Both the position numbers and the translations under genes were made by a program. A stretch of 56,742 nucleotides of DNA. Source: Planctomycetaceae bacterium (GTDB lineage: Bacteria; Planctomycetota; Planctomycetia; Planctomycetales; Planctomycetaceae). The notes below the pieces were generated by a model, which saw nothing but the letters and a program-made list of their open reading frames with translations, was not told the origin of the DNA and did not search any database. The stretch is from positions 1 through 56,742 of the forward strand of contig JANQRQ010000238.1 of the NCBI GenBank assembly GCA_028284485.1, in the 5' to 3' direction. Positions 1 through 8,557 of this stretch are shown piece after piece (positions within the stretch are counted from its first letter, which is position 1; each line of letters opens with the position of its first letter).

Positions 1-42
1 GGGATGGGCTCGTCCGCTGATCAATGTCAGGTGGTCGTACAT
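1..42 (-). CDS. prs: Ribose-phosphate diphosphokinase, N-terminal 14 codons only (cut by window start)
   Basis: Reading leftward from an ATG at 42 gives MYDHLTLISGRAHP, which runs off the window edge. The pattern of a hydrophobic strand followed by SGRAHP matches the N-terminus of PRPP synthetases (compare the LFAGNATPELA start of the E. coli enzyme). The gene lies just downstream of a GlmU-type gene on the same strand, and glmU-prs is a widely conserved bacterial order. The enzyme would make PRPP from ribose-5-phosphate and ATP in the cytoplasm. Only 14 residues are visible, so the call rests on this short match plus context. There is no strong ribosome binding site before the ATG. Confidence 0.55.
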   Translation of the reverse strand, partial: MYDHLTLISGRAHP

Positions 43-323
43 AGAATATCCGCGATGGAATTGCTGACAGCGAATTGCGCCGAAAAACGGCCACGACAAA
101 CGCGCTTCGTTCTATCCGTGCTGGGGACCGCGTTACTATTCAGAGCACATTTCAGCGTGTTGACGGTAGCGATGTCAAGGACCGAAAATCAATGCAGCCC
201 GGCATCGACGCAGACCACTTCCTATGCGCGAAGATTCAGCGGCGTTAGAGACCAGCTTGAAGCGGTTTACGGAGGCACTGGACTGATCGCAGGCAAAGCG
301 TTCCAACTCGATCGGTTGGAAAT
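43..323. other. Intergenic leader between glmU-type gene and prs
   Basis: This is about 280 bases between the end of the uridylyltransferase gene and the probable prs start. I see no convincing ORF, tRNA or strong hairpin. It is long for an operon spacer, so prs may have its own promoter here. Confidence 0.4.
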
Positions 324-1055
324 TTACTGCATGGCGGCGGCAACTTCGGCAAGTTGCTCCTGCGTGTTCACTCCCATCGCCTCGCGGATGTCGAGCGCGT
401 CAGTGGCGATCACCGGCCGACCTGCTTCGAGCAAGATCTTGGGGCAGTCGGTCAGATAGTATTCCGCCTGCTGGTTATTCGGCTGCAATTGCCGCAGCGA
501 TTCAAACAATGCCGGTCCATCGAACACATAACAACCGGTATTGATTTCTTCGATCGCCTGCTCTTGGGGTGTCGCATCCTTTTGTTCGACGATCCGCAGG
601 AACTGTCCCTGTTCATCGCGGACGACTCGTCCCAAACCTTCGTTGGCAGACGTGACGGCCGTACCGATCACACAGGCCGCCTCGTGTTTACGCTGTTCAT
701 TGAGCAATTCCAACAACGATTCTCCGCGTAATAGCGGAGTGTCGCCTGCCAGCACCAACACAGGTCCGTTGTGTTCGCGCAGTTGGTCCTCGGCCATCAT
801 CACGGCATGGCCGGTTCCCATTTGCTCACTTTGCAAAGCGAATTCGACGTCACGATGCGATTGTAGCGCCTCGGTAACGCGTTCGGCTTGGTGCCCGACA
901 ATCACGACAATTCGCTTGGTCCCCACCTGTCGCGCTGCATCGAGAACGTAGTCGATCATCGGCCGCCCGTGGATTTCGTGAAGCACCTTAGGCAGCGACG
1001 ACTTCATGCGTGTACTTTTTCCTGCCGCAAGTACAACGGCAACCGGTTCGTCCAC
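324..1055 (-). CDS. glmU: GlmU-type N-acetylglucosamine-1-phosphate uridylyltransferase, single domain
   Basis: This 243-residue protein is a nucleotidyltransferase of the GlmU N-terminal type, expected to make UDP-GlcNAc from GlcNAc-1-P and UTP in the cytoplasm. Visible motifs are the nucleotide loop VVLAAGKSTRMKSSLPKVLH near the N-terminus, SEQMGTGHA, LAGDTPLL, EINTGCYVF and the closing AEYYLTD motif. Bifunctional GlmU is about 456 residues and has a C-terminal left-handed beta-helix acetyltransferase domain. That domain is absent, because the protein stops shortly after VNTQEQLAEV, where the helix should begin. The start is a GTG with GAGGAG 8 bases upstream. A probable prs follows on the same strand. 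It could instead be another sugar-1-P nucleotidyltransferase, but the motif set fits GlmU best. Confidence 0.85.
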   Translation of the reverse strand: MDEPVAVVLAAGKSTRMKSSLPKVLHEIHGRPMIDYVLDAARQVGTKRIVVIVGHQAERVTEALQSHRDVEFALQSEQMGTGHAVMMAEDQLREHNGPVLVLAGDTPLLRGESLLELLNEQRKHEAACVIGTAVTSANEGLGRVVRDEQGQFLRIVEQKDATPQEQAIEEINTGCYVFDGPALFESLRQLQPNNQQAEYYLTDCPKILLEAGRPVIATDALDIREAMGVNTQEQLAEVAAAMQ

Positions 1056-1205
1056 TCGGTTGTCTCCTCAATTGTCGGCCCGGGCGGCATGCGAAATGGC
1101 AGCGTACAAAGCTGATTTTTTTGCCGTGACAGTCGCGTCGTGTTTTAACAGACCCGTTTCTTGCGAACCAGATCGCGCCCGAAACCCGATAATGGTCAAA
1201 GGCTT

Positions 1206-2345
1206 TTAGTACCGCAGTCCGACGCGGGCAATGAATCCGGATGAGATATCAAATCCGGTTGTCGCTCCGGCAAAGTCGACTTCCCGCCCGAAAATCCAAC
1301 CCGCTTCAGCGAATGACGCGAGCACGCCGTTGTCGGAACGCAGGCCGATCAGGAGTCGCCAATCTTCCAATTCGATTTGCTCGCGGTCTCGTGAGTTTTG
1401 CTCGACGATTTGGTAGGCCTCGACATTGTATTCACCGGTGACATACAGCCACTGAGGAACACCGAACCACCAATCACCCAAGAAGTAGCTAATTCGCGCC
1501 TCGGGGAAGACGAGTCGCCATTCCCAACGATCGTTCGGATTAAAAACGATACCCGCGTAAGGAACAACTCGGTCTGTGACACGATCCCAGAAACCTGCAC
1601 CTAGGACCCACATAAAGTTGGGCTTGGATCGGAGAAAGATCATTCCGCGTGCGTCAAAGAACCAACCCTCGGAATTCAAACTTCGCTGCAGGTCGGTATT
1701 CATCGACGGAGTGAAACCGAGTTGCATGCTCCAAGGCCCACGAGCTGGTGTTTCGATTTGAAAGTCTGAACCAAATCGGTAAGCCCGAGGAGGCAAACCA
1801 GGATTGGCGGGCCCGCCCCACCAACGAACATCAATCTGTGGAGCCACTGAGAAAATCCATCCGTTCATCAACGGCATCGTCTCGCGGAACTCGGTGTCGA
1901 GTTCGAAAATGCTCATGTCTCCCATTCCGTTGGACGTCGATTCCTTGGGAATGAATGCACCTTCGATACTGGTTTGCCAGCCGAACCGATACGGTTGTGG
2001 TCCAAAAATACCGTAGGCTCCCATCCCAGGTGCCGGCACCATGGCTCCGGGCGCACCTGGCTGAGTCAAAAACGGATCGGTAACCCCATACGGCTGTTGG
2101 TAGGGCATGACCGTTCCGCCACCCGGATAGGTCTGGCCGGGCATGACGTAACTCTGATTCGGATCGACAAAAGTTTGAGGCGGCGCGCCGTATTGTCCAT
2201 TGATGGCGGGGTCTTCGTCATACTGTGGCGTCTGTGCGCGAAACACAGCCGCGACGTTCTCGGCGGGCAAGAACATCGGTTGCAGTGGATCAGGTTGGGG
2301 ATTCGCTGAAAGCGCGACGACAGCGCAAAGGATTTGAACGTTCAC
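1206..2345 (-). CDS. Secreted or outer-membrane protein of unknown function
   Basis: I do not recognise a named family with certainty. From a GTG at 2345 the product is about 379 residues and opens with a short hydrophobic stretch (ILCAVVALSA). A Pro/Gly/Gln/Tyr-rich segment (repeated MPGQ, PGAPG, PYGV) follows to about residue 120. The remainder is rich in aromatic residues and alternating strands, such as GWQTSIEGAFIP, MFVLGAGFWDR-like stretches and WEWRLVFPEARISYF, and ends in an aromatic (VGLRY). A terminal Tyr or Phe after amphipathic strands is the usual outer-membrane beta-barrel signature, so I infer a barrel-like envelope protein. The same frame is open to an ATG at 2432, but the added 29 residues look unlike a signal peptide. 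The start is uncertain. Confidence 0.6.
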   Translation of the reverse strand: MNVQILCAVVALSANPQPDPLQPMFLPAENVAAVFRAQTPQYDEDPAINGQYGAPPQTFVDPNQSYVMPGQTYPGGGTVMPYQQPYGVTDPFLTQPGAPGAMVPAPGMGAYGIFGPQPYRFGWQTSIEGAFIPKESTSNGMGDMSIFELDTEFRETMPLMNGWIFSVAPQIDVRWWGGPANPGLPPRAYRFGSDFQIETPARGPWSMQLGFTPSMNTDLQRSLNSEGWFFDARGMIFLRSKPNFMWVLGAGFWDRVTDRVVPYAGIVFNPNDRWEWRLVFPEARISYFLGDWWFGVPQWLYVTGEYNVEAYQIVEQNSRDREQIELEDWRLLIGLRSDNGVLASFAEAGWIFGREVDFAGATTGFDISSGFIARVGLRY

Positions 2346-2612
2346 GTCGAAACCTGCCTGCGGGAAATGGAGATGCGGGCTATCAACACAAGGATGTGTT
2401 ATGGGAAGTGAATTGCGGTCGGGATTTTGCACAAGTTGCCGATTTCGTCAACACCAAGTTGGGGACCAAATCGCATCCCAATAGGCAATAAGCCGCAAGA
2501 AATTGTTCAAATCGTAGCCACGATTGACTTTGCAGAACCACCGGGATCGACCGGTCACCGCGCGAAAAATCCAGACATCCGGAGCGTTACGACCGCCTTG
2601 CGGAACGCCCGT

Positions 2613-3101
2613 TCAACAGCCGGCGTTCGCATAATCAAGCCCCGATGATTGGGCGGCTGCGACTTCGTTGGACTGAACGACCTCCAACGAGTGAATCAAT
2701 CGGCTTTTCGGTTCCTTACGCAGGACATACCGGTCAGGCGCGACGGCGTCGAAAAATAGCCGAAACCACAGCATGCCTCTTACGGATTCTCCTGGAGAAA
2801 TAATAAAGACCGACCCGGGACCGTTCTTATCGGACCAGGCAAGTAACATCCCGAAAAAACCGCTGGGGAGGCTCTTGACGTGCTGCATGTTGATGCCGAT
2901 TTTTGGGTGTCGGTTATCACTCCTGATCTCAACGAGCGTATCTCGCAGCAATACCAAGTCTGCACCGTCCCAAATTTCGACGGTCCCCATGTCGAGAACC
3001 GCGATTTTGCCCTCGGTCGAAACTTGCAGTCGCTGGTGGTCTTTCGGAACGATGGTGACTTGCCCACGTCGATAGGGTCGCGTCGCGCAGTCGGATTCCA
3101 T
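2613..3101 (-). CDS. STAS-domain protein (anti-sigma factor antagonist-like)
   Basis: A 162-residue protein starting at the ATG at 3101. The frame is open to 3251, but the extra residues are not family-like. The core from about residue 30 to 115 follows the STAS pattern: a strand with AVLDMGTVEIWDGADL, a helix and strand around LVLLRDTLVEI, the central HPKIGINMQHVKSLPSGFFG that corresponds to the phosphorylatable Ser/Thr region, then a strand and helix (GSVFIISPGESVRGML). STAS proteins act in partner-switching regulation or as domains sensing small ligands. No anti-sigma kinase is adjacent, so the partner is unknown. The C-terminal 40 residues are Ser/Ala-rich and unassigned. It is transcribed away from the amidotransferase-like gene across a long spacer. 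Confidence 0.6.
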   Translation of the reverse strand: MESDCATRPYRRGQVTIVPKDHQRLQVSTEGKIAVLDMGTVEIWDGADLVLLRDTLVEIRSDNRHPKIGINMQHVKSLPSGFFGMLLAWSDKNGPGSVFIISPGESVRGMLWFRLFFDAVAPDRYVLRKEPKSRLIHSLEVVQSNEVAAAQSSGLDYANAGC

Positions 3102-3806
3102 ATTCGGCGTTTCCTGTTTCGGCGCAAGGCCCACTGCGCGCAAAGTTTGACAGTTGACAACTCGTGATATGGCCCGCCCCCTAAAGAAACCCAAAACTGG
3201 CCCGAAACATTCGTTGAAATCAGTCTCAATTCGCAAGAAAGTTGTAAGCACTTGAAATTAAGCAACTTACAAAAAATATTACGACAGAAACTCTCCCATT
3301 TACTCGTCTCGAAGCTTTCTGAAACGCGATTCTTAAGCCCCAAATTTCGCGCCGAAAGCTCAAATTGGCCGCCGCTATTATTCGCCTGTCCTGTTCCCTT
3401 ATGTAGTGGTCAACTCCAAAAAAAACTACAAAATCGGCAAAAAGTTGGACAAGGCGATTCGCGCCACCTAGGATTCCGCCCACCTCGGTATCAATCAACC
3501 TGTTTGTGGTCACATGGAATGCACCCGCTGACCGGTTCGATTCGCTGAGGACTAACGTTGCCGGGACAATCAAAGGAGATTGTCAGCGGCCCGAACCGAA
3601 GGAACGGTGTCGGAAGCAGAAATGGAATTCAAACATTTGTTTATCTTCTTGTCGAACATGTCTAGTTCGACAACCTTCTGCTCTTTGCTGCGCAACTTCC
3701 CCGCGCCGCTCCGACAATTCGATCCAACCTCGGTTTGCGCCTCAATGACCCAACCGGCAACCGATTGATCAAACATGGATGTTTGGACATTTGGAAGGAG
3801 TCGAAC
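3102..3806. other. Long divergent intergenic region
   Basis: About 700 bases between the STAS gene (minus) and the amidotransferase-like gene (plus). ORFs of 60-115 codons can be drawn here on both strands, but none has a ribosome binding site, a recognisable domain or normal composition. The part at about 3240-3300 is AT-rich and holds a TTGTAAG/CTTACAA dyad (3242-3248 and 3266-3272), which could belong to the STAS promoter. A stronger dyad is listed separately at 3649-3673. Confidence 0.4.
3649..3673. repeat. Perfect 9-bp inverted repeat, loop 7
   Basis: TTGTCGAAC at 3649-3657 and its exact reverse complement GTTCGACAA at 3665-3673 flank a 7-base spacer. It lies about 135 bases upstream of the amidotransferase-like start. 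There is no T-run on either side, so an operator or mRNA leader hairpin is as likely as a terminator. Confidence 0.5.
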
Positions 3807-4568
3807 ATGAGTGGAAAACCTGTCATCGGCATCAATGGAGAATTCCGTCCCGAGAAAAAAGAAACGGTCGCATTAAGCTGGTACAACGAAGGCTACTACG
3901 ATTCGGTGACTGCAGCCGGTGGACTGCCCACATTGATTCCACCGCTGTCTGATGACAAGGATCTGAAACAGTTTCTCAAGTCGTTAGACGGGTTGGTGAT
4001 GTGCGGTTGCAGCTTCGACCTCGATCCGATCCGCTTGGGTCTCGAAAAGCATCCTTCCACACGTCCCATGCCGACACGGCGCGAAGACTTCGATCGACGA
4101 CTTGCCAAGATGGCTGTCGAGTTGCGCATGCCGATTCTGGCGATCGGCTCAGGAATGCAAACACTGAACGTCGTGTGTGGCGGAACGTTAATCCAACACA
4201 TCGGCGAAGAAATTCAAAAACCGCTGCTCCATCGCGATCCTGTCGAATCGACATTACGGCATATCCTGGACATCGTCCCGGGCACGCGTGTCGATCACAT
4301 GTACGGTCCCGGCGAAATTCGCGTGAACAGCCAGCACCACATGGCCGTCGACCAGGTCGCCAACATGTTCCGCGTTTCGGCAACGGCCCCCGACGGTGTC
4401 GTCGAAGCCTATGAATCGATCGACGAAGATTGGTTCTGCGTCGGCGTGCAATGGCATCCCGAAAACGAAACCGCATCGGCACTCGACATGCAGGTCTTCG
4501 AGAATCTGCTCGATGCCTGTACAGAACCTGCTGCGACGATTCTGCCGTTCGCCAAGAAAGCGGCATGA
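3807..4568 (+). CDS. Peptidase C26 / gamma-glutamyl-GABA hydrolase family protein lacking the catalytic Cys
   Basis: A 253-residue class I glutamine amidotransferase-like protein of the PuuD/gamma-glutamyl hydrolase branch. The ATG at 3807 is chosen because GGAAGGAG ends 6 bases before it. Family landmarks are the N-terminal KPVIGINGEF, the late NSQHHMAVDQ and the catalytic-pair motif VGVQWHPE (His217, Glu219). The nucleophile elbow, normally GICRGxQ, reads AIGSGMQTLNVVCGG, so the Cys position (residue 114) is Gly. The upstream DGLLLPGGxD motif is also altered to DGLVMCGCSFDLD. Normal members hydrolyse gamma-glutamyl amides through a thioester at that Cys, so this protein is unlikely to do so unless another residue such as Cys124 or Ser115 substitutes. 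The gene stands alone, convergent with the M56 gene. Confidence 0.85.
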   Translation: MSGKPVIGINGEFRPEKKETVALSWYNEGYYDSVTAAGGLPTLIPPLSDDKDLKQFLKSLDGLVMCGCSFDLDPIRLGLEKHPSTRPMPTRREDFDRRLAKMAVELRMPILAIGSGMQTLNVVCGGTLIQHIGEEIQKPLLHRDPVESTLRHILDIVPGTRVDHMYGPGEIRVNSQHHMAVDQVANMFRVSATAPDGVVEAYESIDEDWFCVGVQWHPENETASALDMQVFENLLDACTEPAATILPFAKKAA

Positions 4569-4684
4569 CGCGGGCTGCGGAATCAAAACCGCGGGAGTTC
4601 ACAAGTTCATTCGGCAACCGGGGTGGAGGGCAAAACCTGAAACCCCGGTGCTTTGTTTCGCGCTCGAGTATGCAGGTTTCATAA

Positions 4685-4703
4685 CGGGAGGGCGGAGCTC
4701 CCG
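4685..4703. repeat. Small hairpin element, REP-like (1 of 3)
   Basis: CGGGAG at 4685-4690 pairs with CTCCCG at 4698-4703 across a G-rich 7-base loop. It lies in the spacer after the amidotransferase-like gene. GGGAGGGCG...CTCCCGC-type elements recur in planctomycete intergenic DNA as far as I recall; copy number cannot be checked here. Confidence 0.45.
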
Positions 4704-4792
4704 CTGAGCACTCCGATTTCCGATTCGGACAATCTATTGGAACGGGGACTGGCAACCGAATTCCTAGGAAGCCGTTGGAAATATCCTGGTGG

Positions 4793-4812
4793 CACAGACA
4801 TTCCTGTCTGTG
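4793..4812. repeat. Small hairpin element, REP-like (2 of 3)
   Basis: CACAGACA and TGTCTGTG form a perfect 8-bp stem around the tetraloop TTCC. There is no T-run after it. It sits between convergent genes, about 90 bases from the third hairpin. Confidence 0.55.
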
Positions 4813-4874
4813 TTCGCCGACGCTTTTCAGATGCCTAAGTTCGAACAACCGAACCACGATTCGAATTCTTCTGG

Positions 4875-4894
4875 ATTCCCGCCTTCGCGGGAAT
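4875..4894. repeat. Small hairpin element, REP-like (3 of 3)
   Basis: ATTCCCGC and GCGGGAAT form a perfect 8-bp stem around the loop CTTC, followed by GAC. This core (CCCGCCTTCGCGGG) is a well-known dispersed hairpin found in many bacterial genomes. It lies 35 bases from the stop codon of the M56 gene and may also help end its transcript. Confidence 0.6.
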
Positions 4895-4928
4895 GACTGC
4901 ACCAGATCCCCCAAAGAACGTTAACTGC

Positions 4929-7900
4929 TCACGGTTCTGTGCGATCTAAGGCACCCTGCAAATCGACTTTGAAATGTGTGAGGTCGGTGTAGTTGTGGGT
5001 GTAAGCCGGCAGATACGCCGGCCCGGTCTCGGCATCGATCTGTTGTTGCAAGCGCAACAATCGGTCCCGACCATCAGAGTCCCCCAATAGACCCAGGCCG
5101 ATTGCAGCCGCATCTTGCACTTCGGCATCTTGATGATTCAAAAATGGATCGATTCGCGCTTTCAGCGACCGGTCCTGGGTGATGCCAATGAGTCGACACA
5201 ACAGGGCCATGGCCCGCGGGCTTTGTTCGGCGCCGATCAACTGCTCCAGGCGCTCGCGGTGGGGGACCAGTTCCTCAATGGCTTGATCCCATTCGTCGGG
5301 CTTGCGTTCCAGGTTTCGATTCAATTCGATCAGCCCCACTTCGATGATCGCGCGGTCGCGGTTGGCTAGCAACAACTCGACCGGGAAGAGGGGCGAGCGG
5401 TCGTAGAAGCGACCCCAAGTCGATCCCATCGGAGCGCCGATCGTCAGTGAGTGAATGCCGACAATCGCGCGGGCCGGCGACGCCGTTCCACTTGGACGAC
5501 CAAACACGAGGGGCCATTTTCGGGAGCTGTAGGTATCGGCCTCGATGCGTATCGTTCGGTCGATTGATGTCGCAGCCACAGGTCGATGCTGATCATCGAG
5601 CAGGACAGCCCAAATCGACACCATTTGCTCCGACCAAACGGCAGTACTGACCACTTCCGGAATCGCAGAGATGATTCCCTCGTCCGATTCGCGAAATTGC
5701 AGATGGACAATGCGATTCTTCGAGTTGAGAGGATCGGCGATGTCCACGGCCAACTCTTCATCCAACCGATAGGGAATCGTCGTCGTTTCAATCGACTCGA
5801 TCGGCAGTTCGATGTTCTGCTGCAACAAAGTAGCGGTCGACGGGGCAGCCTGACTGCCCGTCGTAAGGTTCGACAAGCTCCAATAGCGGGATTGCCTCAG
5901 CATCGGCGACAGACCGAGGTCGATACGCAGCATTCCGTCCGGCATCAAAGTATTGCTGCGTAAGAACTCGTAGTTGAGCGATTGATACGGTGCCGCCGTC
6001 GACGCGATTTCTCGAACGAAGGGATTATCTGCATCTTGTACTATTTGCCGGTCGGAAATGTCGGCCCACGCAAACGTGGAAGGCTGATCTTCCGACAGGT
6101 TGGCAACATGAGCCACTCTCGAATCTGGCGGGCGACCATCGATGACAATGTTCTCGACATACGCGACCGGAGTTGACTCGCGGTAGTACGAGCGATCGAA
6201 CAGCCAGTAACTGCCGTCGAGAATCTGAAATCGAAAATCGTACATCAACTTCTGGTTGCCGAATGCGACGATACGCATCGGCACGAATTGGCCCGGCTGA
6301 ATCTCGGCATAATCGAGGAACCGAACTTCTCGGTCGCCGTAGCGTTCCGCCAACGGTTGTTTTGTTTGCTTGTCGATGACCAACAGGCATTGTGTGTTGG
6401 TCGAAACCGAGTATCCCCGCCACCCGTGCAGGATCCCATTGCCGTAAACCCAACCAAACGATGGACCGGCGACCACGGCAACGATCACATCCCGATCATC
6501 GAGCCGGCCTTCGAACAGAACCGGCGCGTGATAGTTTTCCGGTCGATCGACCAACGTATCGACCGCCAGCGTCATCGTCACGCCCCGCTTCGCATGAGGA
6601 TTCGTTTCGTCATCGAGTCGGCAATTCGCAGGATCTTTTTCTGAATCGGCAAACTGAAAGTCATAGGTCGTCGGTGGAAATGCAGCCACATCGGGAGCCA
6701 GCCAATGACGGTTCGACTGCAGAATCGAATCAAGCAGCGGCTTTGCAGGCCGCTGCGCCACCTGCAAGGCGGCCATCGGAATCCGCATCCCGGTCAGCGG
6801 ATCGCCCGATTCGTCATACAGCATTAGCAACAGCTGTTGGTCGATGGGCATACCGTCGGCAGTGTCAGCCAACCTCAACTCCGCGTGCAGACGGGGATGG
6901 ACCCATCGTTCGCGAAAACGCTCGCCCCGGTCGCCCAACGTGAATCGTAATTCAACCGATGGGATCGGGTTATCGTTGGTGCCGCTCCACTCCAGCGGGA
7001 AGAGTGTTCCCAATTCAAACGGCTGCAGCCCGCCCAACGATCGATTCGAAACGGTACTCGATTGCGATTGTAGGGAAGCAAGACTCAATTGCTGCTTTTG
7101 TTTGACGCTGGCCGATGTATCGTTCGACTCATCGGCGCGGTTTTCTTGTTCCAAACGGACAGAACTCGCTGGAATCGAATTTGTCACGACCGGCAAACAG
7201 ACGAGTGCTGCGATGAAGACTGCCAAACGCATCGATGGCTTCAATTGGGGATCTTCTGAGTGTTGTAAGATTCCTTGCAGTCGGCTGCGCAGCTGCTGGA
7301 GATCTCCTAAACCGCTGGCAGGGATCGGAACATTTCTTCCTGACATTCCTGCTAGAAATCCTACGGCTGCCACTAGCATGTCAGCATAGCTGCGCGAGCG
7401 ATCCGGCCAGGTGTGGACAAACCAGGCATCGCAGCAGGCTTCCTCGGATCGCCGCAGCTGCGACCGGGCCCACCAGAGAGTCGGCAGCCACCAGAACAAC
7501 AACGTCGTCAGTAATTCAAGATAGCGGACCCAATGGTCGCGACGACGAACGTGAATCAACTCATGAGCGATGAGCGCATCTTGTTGCGAATCGTCGAGCC
7601 GAAAGTAGAGTTCCCGCGGAATGATGACACGTTGACGCCGACCAATGGGCCATAACATCGGCGACATTCGCCCTTCGACCAACACAACCTGAGGAGTTCG
7701 GCGGAGTCCCAATTGTCGAGAGAGTTCTTCTGTGCGTTGTATAAGTTCTTGAAATGCCGGCTTTGCCGATCGCAATTGGTGCTCAAATCGAATGATCCGC
7801 AAAAAGGCGACAATGGCACAAATGATCGATCCGCCGAACCAAATCGAAAATACGACGGTCGGCAGCCATTGTTGCGATCGCGACTTGGCAACGGTCGCTT

Positions 7901-8402
7901 CTTCGAACGACGCTGGATCACTTGTTGCATCGGTCGCAACTTTCTCCGGGGCAGCCATTGAGAGATCCCGGGCAGCGATCGCGTTTCGATCGTTCGGATT
8001 TGGATGAGGCTCCAGCAGCTCGACCGTGTGCGGGCCGGTCGATTCCGCCTTGGGAAACGTGTGTGCGGAATCGGGCGGCAAAGTCGTTTGAGTAAGCGAA
8101 CGCGAAAAGTCTCCGCTTGCCATCTGCGCTGCTGAGCTCTCGGCTGATTCGTTCGGGGAATTGGTATCTCGAGAGTTGATTGGTTCGGCGATTGCCGGAG
8201 CAGGCGGCAACTTCGACAATGAGACCCCCGGTATCGGGGCCGGAACAAGGGCCGGCGAGATCAGTTTCAACAGAACGACGACCCAGGCCGCATGCAACAA
8301 TGCTCGTTTCGGTTTGGCGACGACGGCGATGATCGTAATCAGGATAGCCAACGCGGTGGCCAACAAAGCATTGCTTAAGCCGTTCTCCACAATTGTGATC
8401 AT
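4929..8402 (-). CDS. Very long M56 (BlaR1/MecR1-like) membrane metallopeptidase with C-terminal HEAT-like segment
   Basis: A 1157-residue membrane peptidase. The ATG at 8402 is chosen because GGAGG (8413-8417) precedes it by 10 bases; the longer frame to a GTG at 8423 would place that site inside the gene. Two hydrophobic segments lie at the N-terminus, then a Ser/Pro-rich linker, another membrane segment (about residue 190), and the gluzincin site HELIHVRRRDH (His280-His284) followed by membrane segments and the third-ligand region EEACCDAWF. Canonical BlaR1 is about 600 residues and ends in a penicillin-binding sensor. Here a further membrane anchor near residue 400 leads to about 700 residues with no SxxK-type sensor that I can recognise, ending in a HEAT-like helical repeat around LNHQDAEVQDAAAIGLGLL. 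Its partner BlaI-type repressor lies immediately upstream, so it probably senses an envelope signal and triggers repressor cleavage. Confidence 0.85.
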   Translation of the reverse strand: MITIVENGLSNALLATALAILITIIAVVAKPKRALLHAAWVVVLLKLISPALVPAPIPGVSLSKLPPAPAIAEPINSRDTNSPNESAESSAAQMASGDFSRSLTQTTLPPDSAHTFPKAESTGPHTVELLEPHPNPNDRNAIAARDLSMAAPEKVATDATSDPASFEEATVAKSRSQQWLPTVVFSIWFGGSIICAIVAFLRIIRFEHQLRSAKPAFQELIQRTEELSRQLGLRRTPQVVLVEGRMSPMLWPIGRRQRVIIPRELYFRLDDSQQDALIAHELIHVRRRDHWVRYLELLTTLLFWWLPTLWWARSQLRRSEEACCDAWFVHTWPDRSRSYADMLVAAVGFLAGMSGRNVPIPASGLGDLQQLRSRLQGILQHSEDPQLKPSMRLAVFIAALVCLPVVTNSIPASSVRLEQENRADESNDTSASVKQKQQLSLASLQSQSSTVSNRSLGGLQPFELGTLFPLEWSGTNDNPIPSVELRFTLGDRGERFRERWVHPRLHAELRLADTADGMPIDQQLLLMLYDESGDPLTGMRIPMAALQVAQRPAKPLLDSILQSNRHWLAPDVAAFPPTTYDFQFADSEKDPANCRLDDETNPHAKRGVTMTLAVDTLVDRPENYHAPVLFEGRLDDRDVIVAVVAGPSFGWVYGNGILHGWRGYSVSTNTQCLLVIDKQTKQPLAERYGDREVRFLDYAEIQPGQFVPMRIVAFGNQKLMYDFRFQILDGSYWLFDRSYYRESTPVAYVENIVIDGRPPDSRVAHVANLSEDQPSTFAWADISDRQIVQDADNPFVREIASTAAPYQSLNYEFLRSNTLMPDGMLRIDLGLSPMLRQSRYWSLSNLTTGSQAAPSTATLLQQNIELPIESIETTTIPYRLDEELAVDIADPLNSKNRIVHLQFRESDEGIISAIPEVVSTAVWSEQMVSIWAVLLDDQHRPVAATSIDRTIRIEADTYSSRKWPLVFGRPSGTASPARAIVGIHSLTIGAPMGSTWGRFYDRSPLFPVELLLANRDRAIIEVGLIELNRNLERKPDEWDQAIEELVPHRERLEQLIGAEQSPRAMALLCRLIGITQDRSLKARIDPFLNHQDAEVQDAAAIGLGLLGDSDGRDRLLRLQQQIDAETGPAYLPAYTHNYTDLTHFKVDLQGALDRTEP

Positions 8403-8557
8403 CTCACCAATTCCTCCAAGCACTATCCGACAATTCTGCGTTCACATTTTTTGACGGCCGTACTTCACGATTAACGAATCAGATCGAATTTTCTTGGTCT
8501 CAAAATACGAACGTCGCCCATGTCGAGAATGAACGCGGGCGATCGACGCCTATCTTG

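Noticed and set aside
3526..3550. GGTTCGATTC, resembling a tRNA T-loop
   Set aside because: The flanking bases cannot form a T-stem, and no acceptor or anticodon arm fits around it.
3654..3669. CGAAC...GTTCG, resembling a SOS/LexA box
   Set aside because: The spacer is 7 bases, not the 4 of the Gram-positive type box, and no SOS gene is adjacent.
3976..4914. 312-codon minus-strand ORF opposite the amidotransferase-like gene
   Set aside because: It is Arg-rich, lies antisense to a clear family member, and runs through the hairpin repeats; it is a shadow frame of GC-biased codons.
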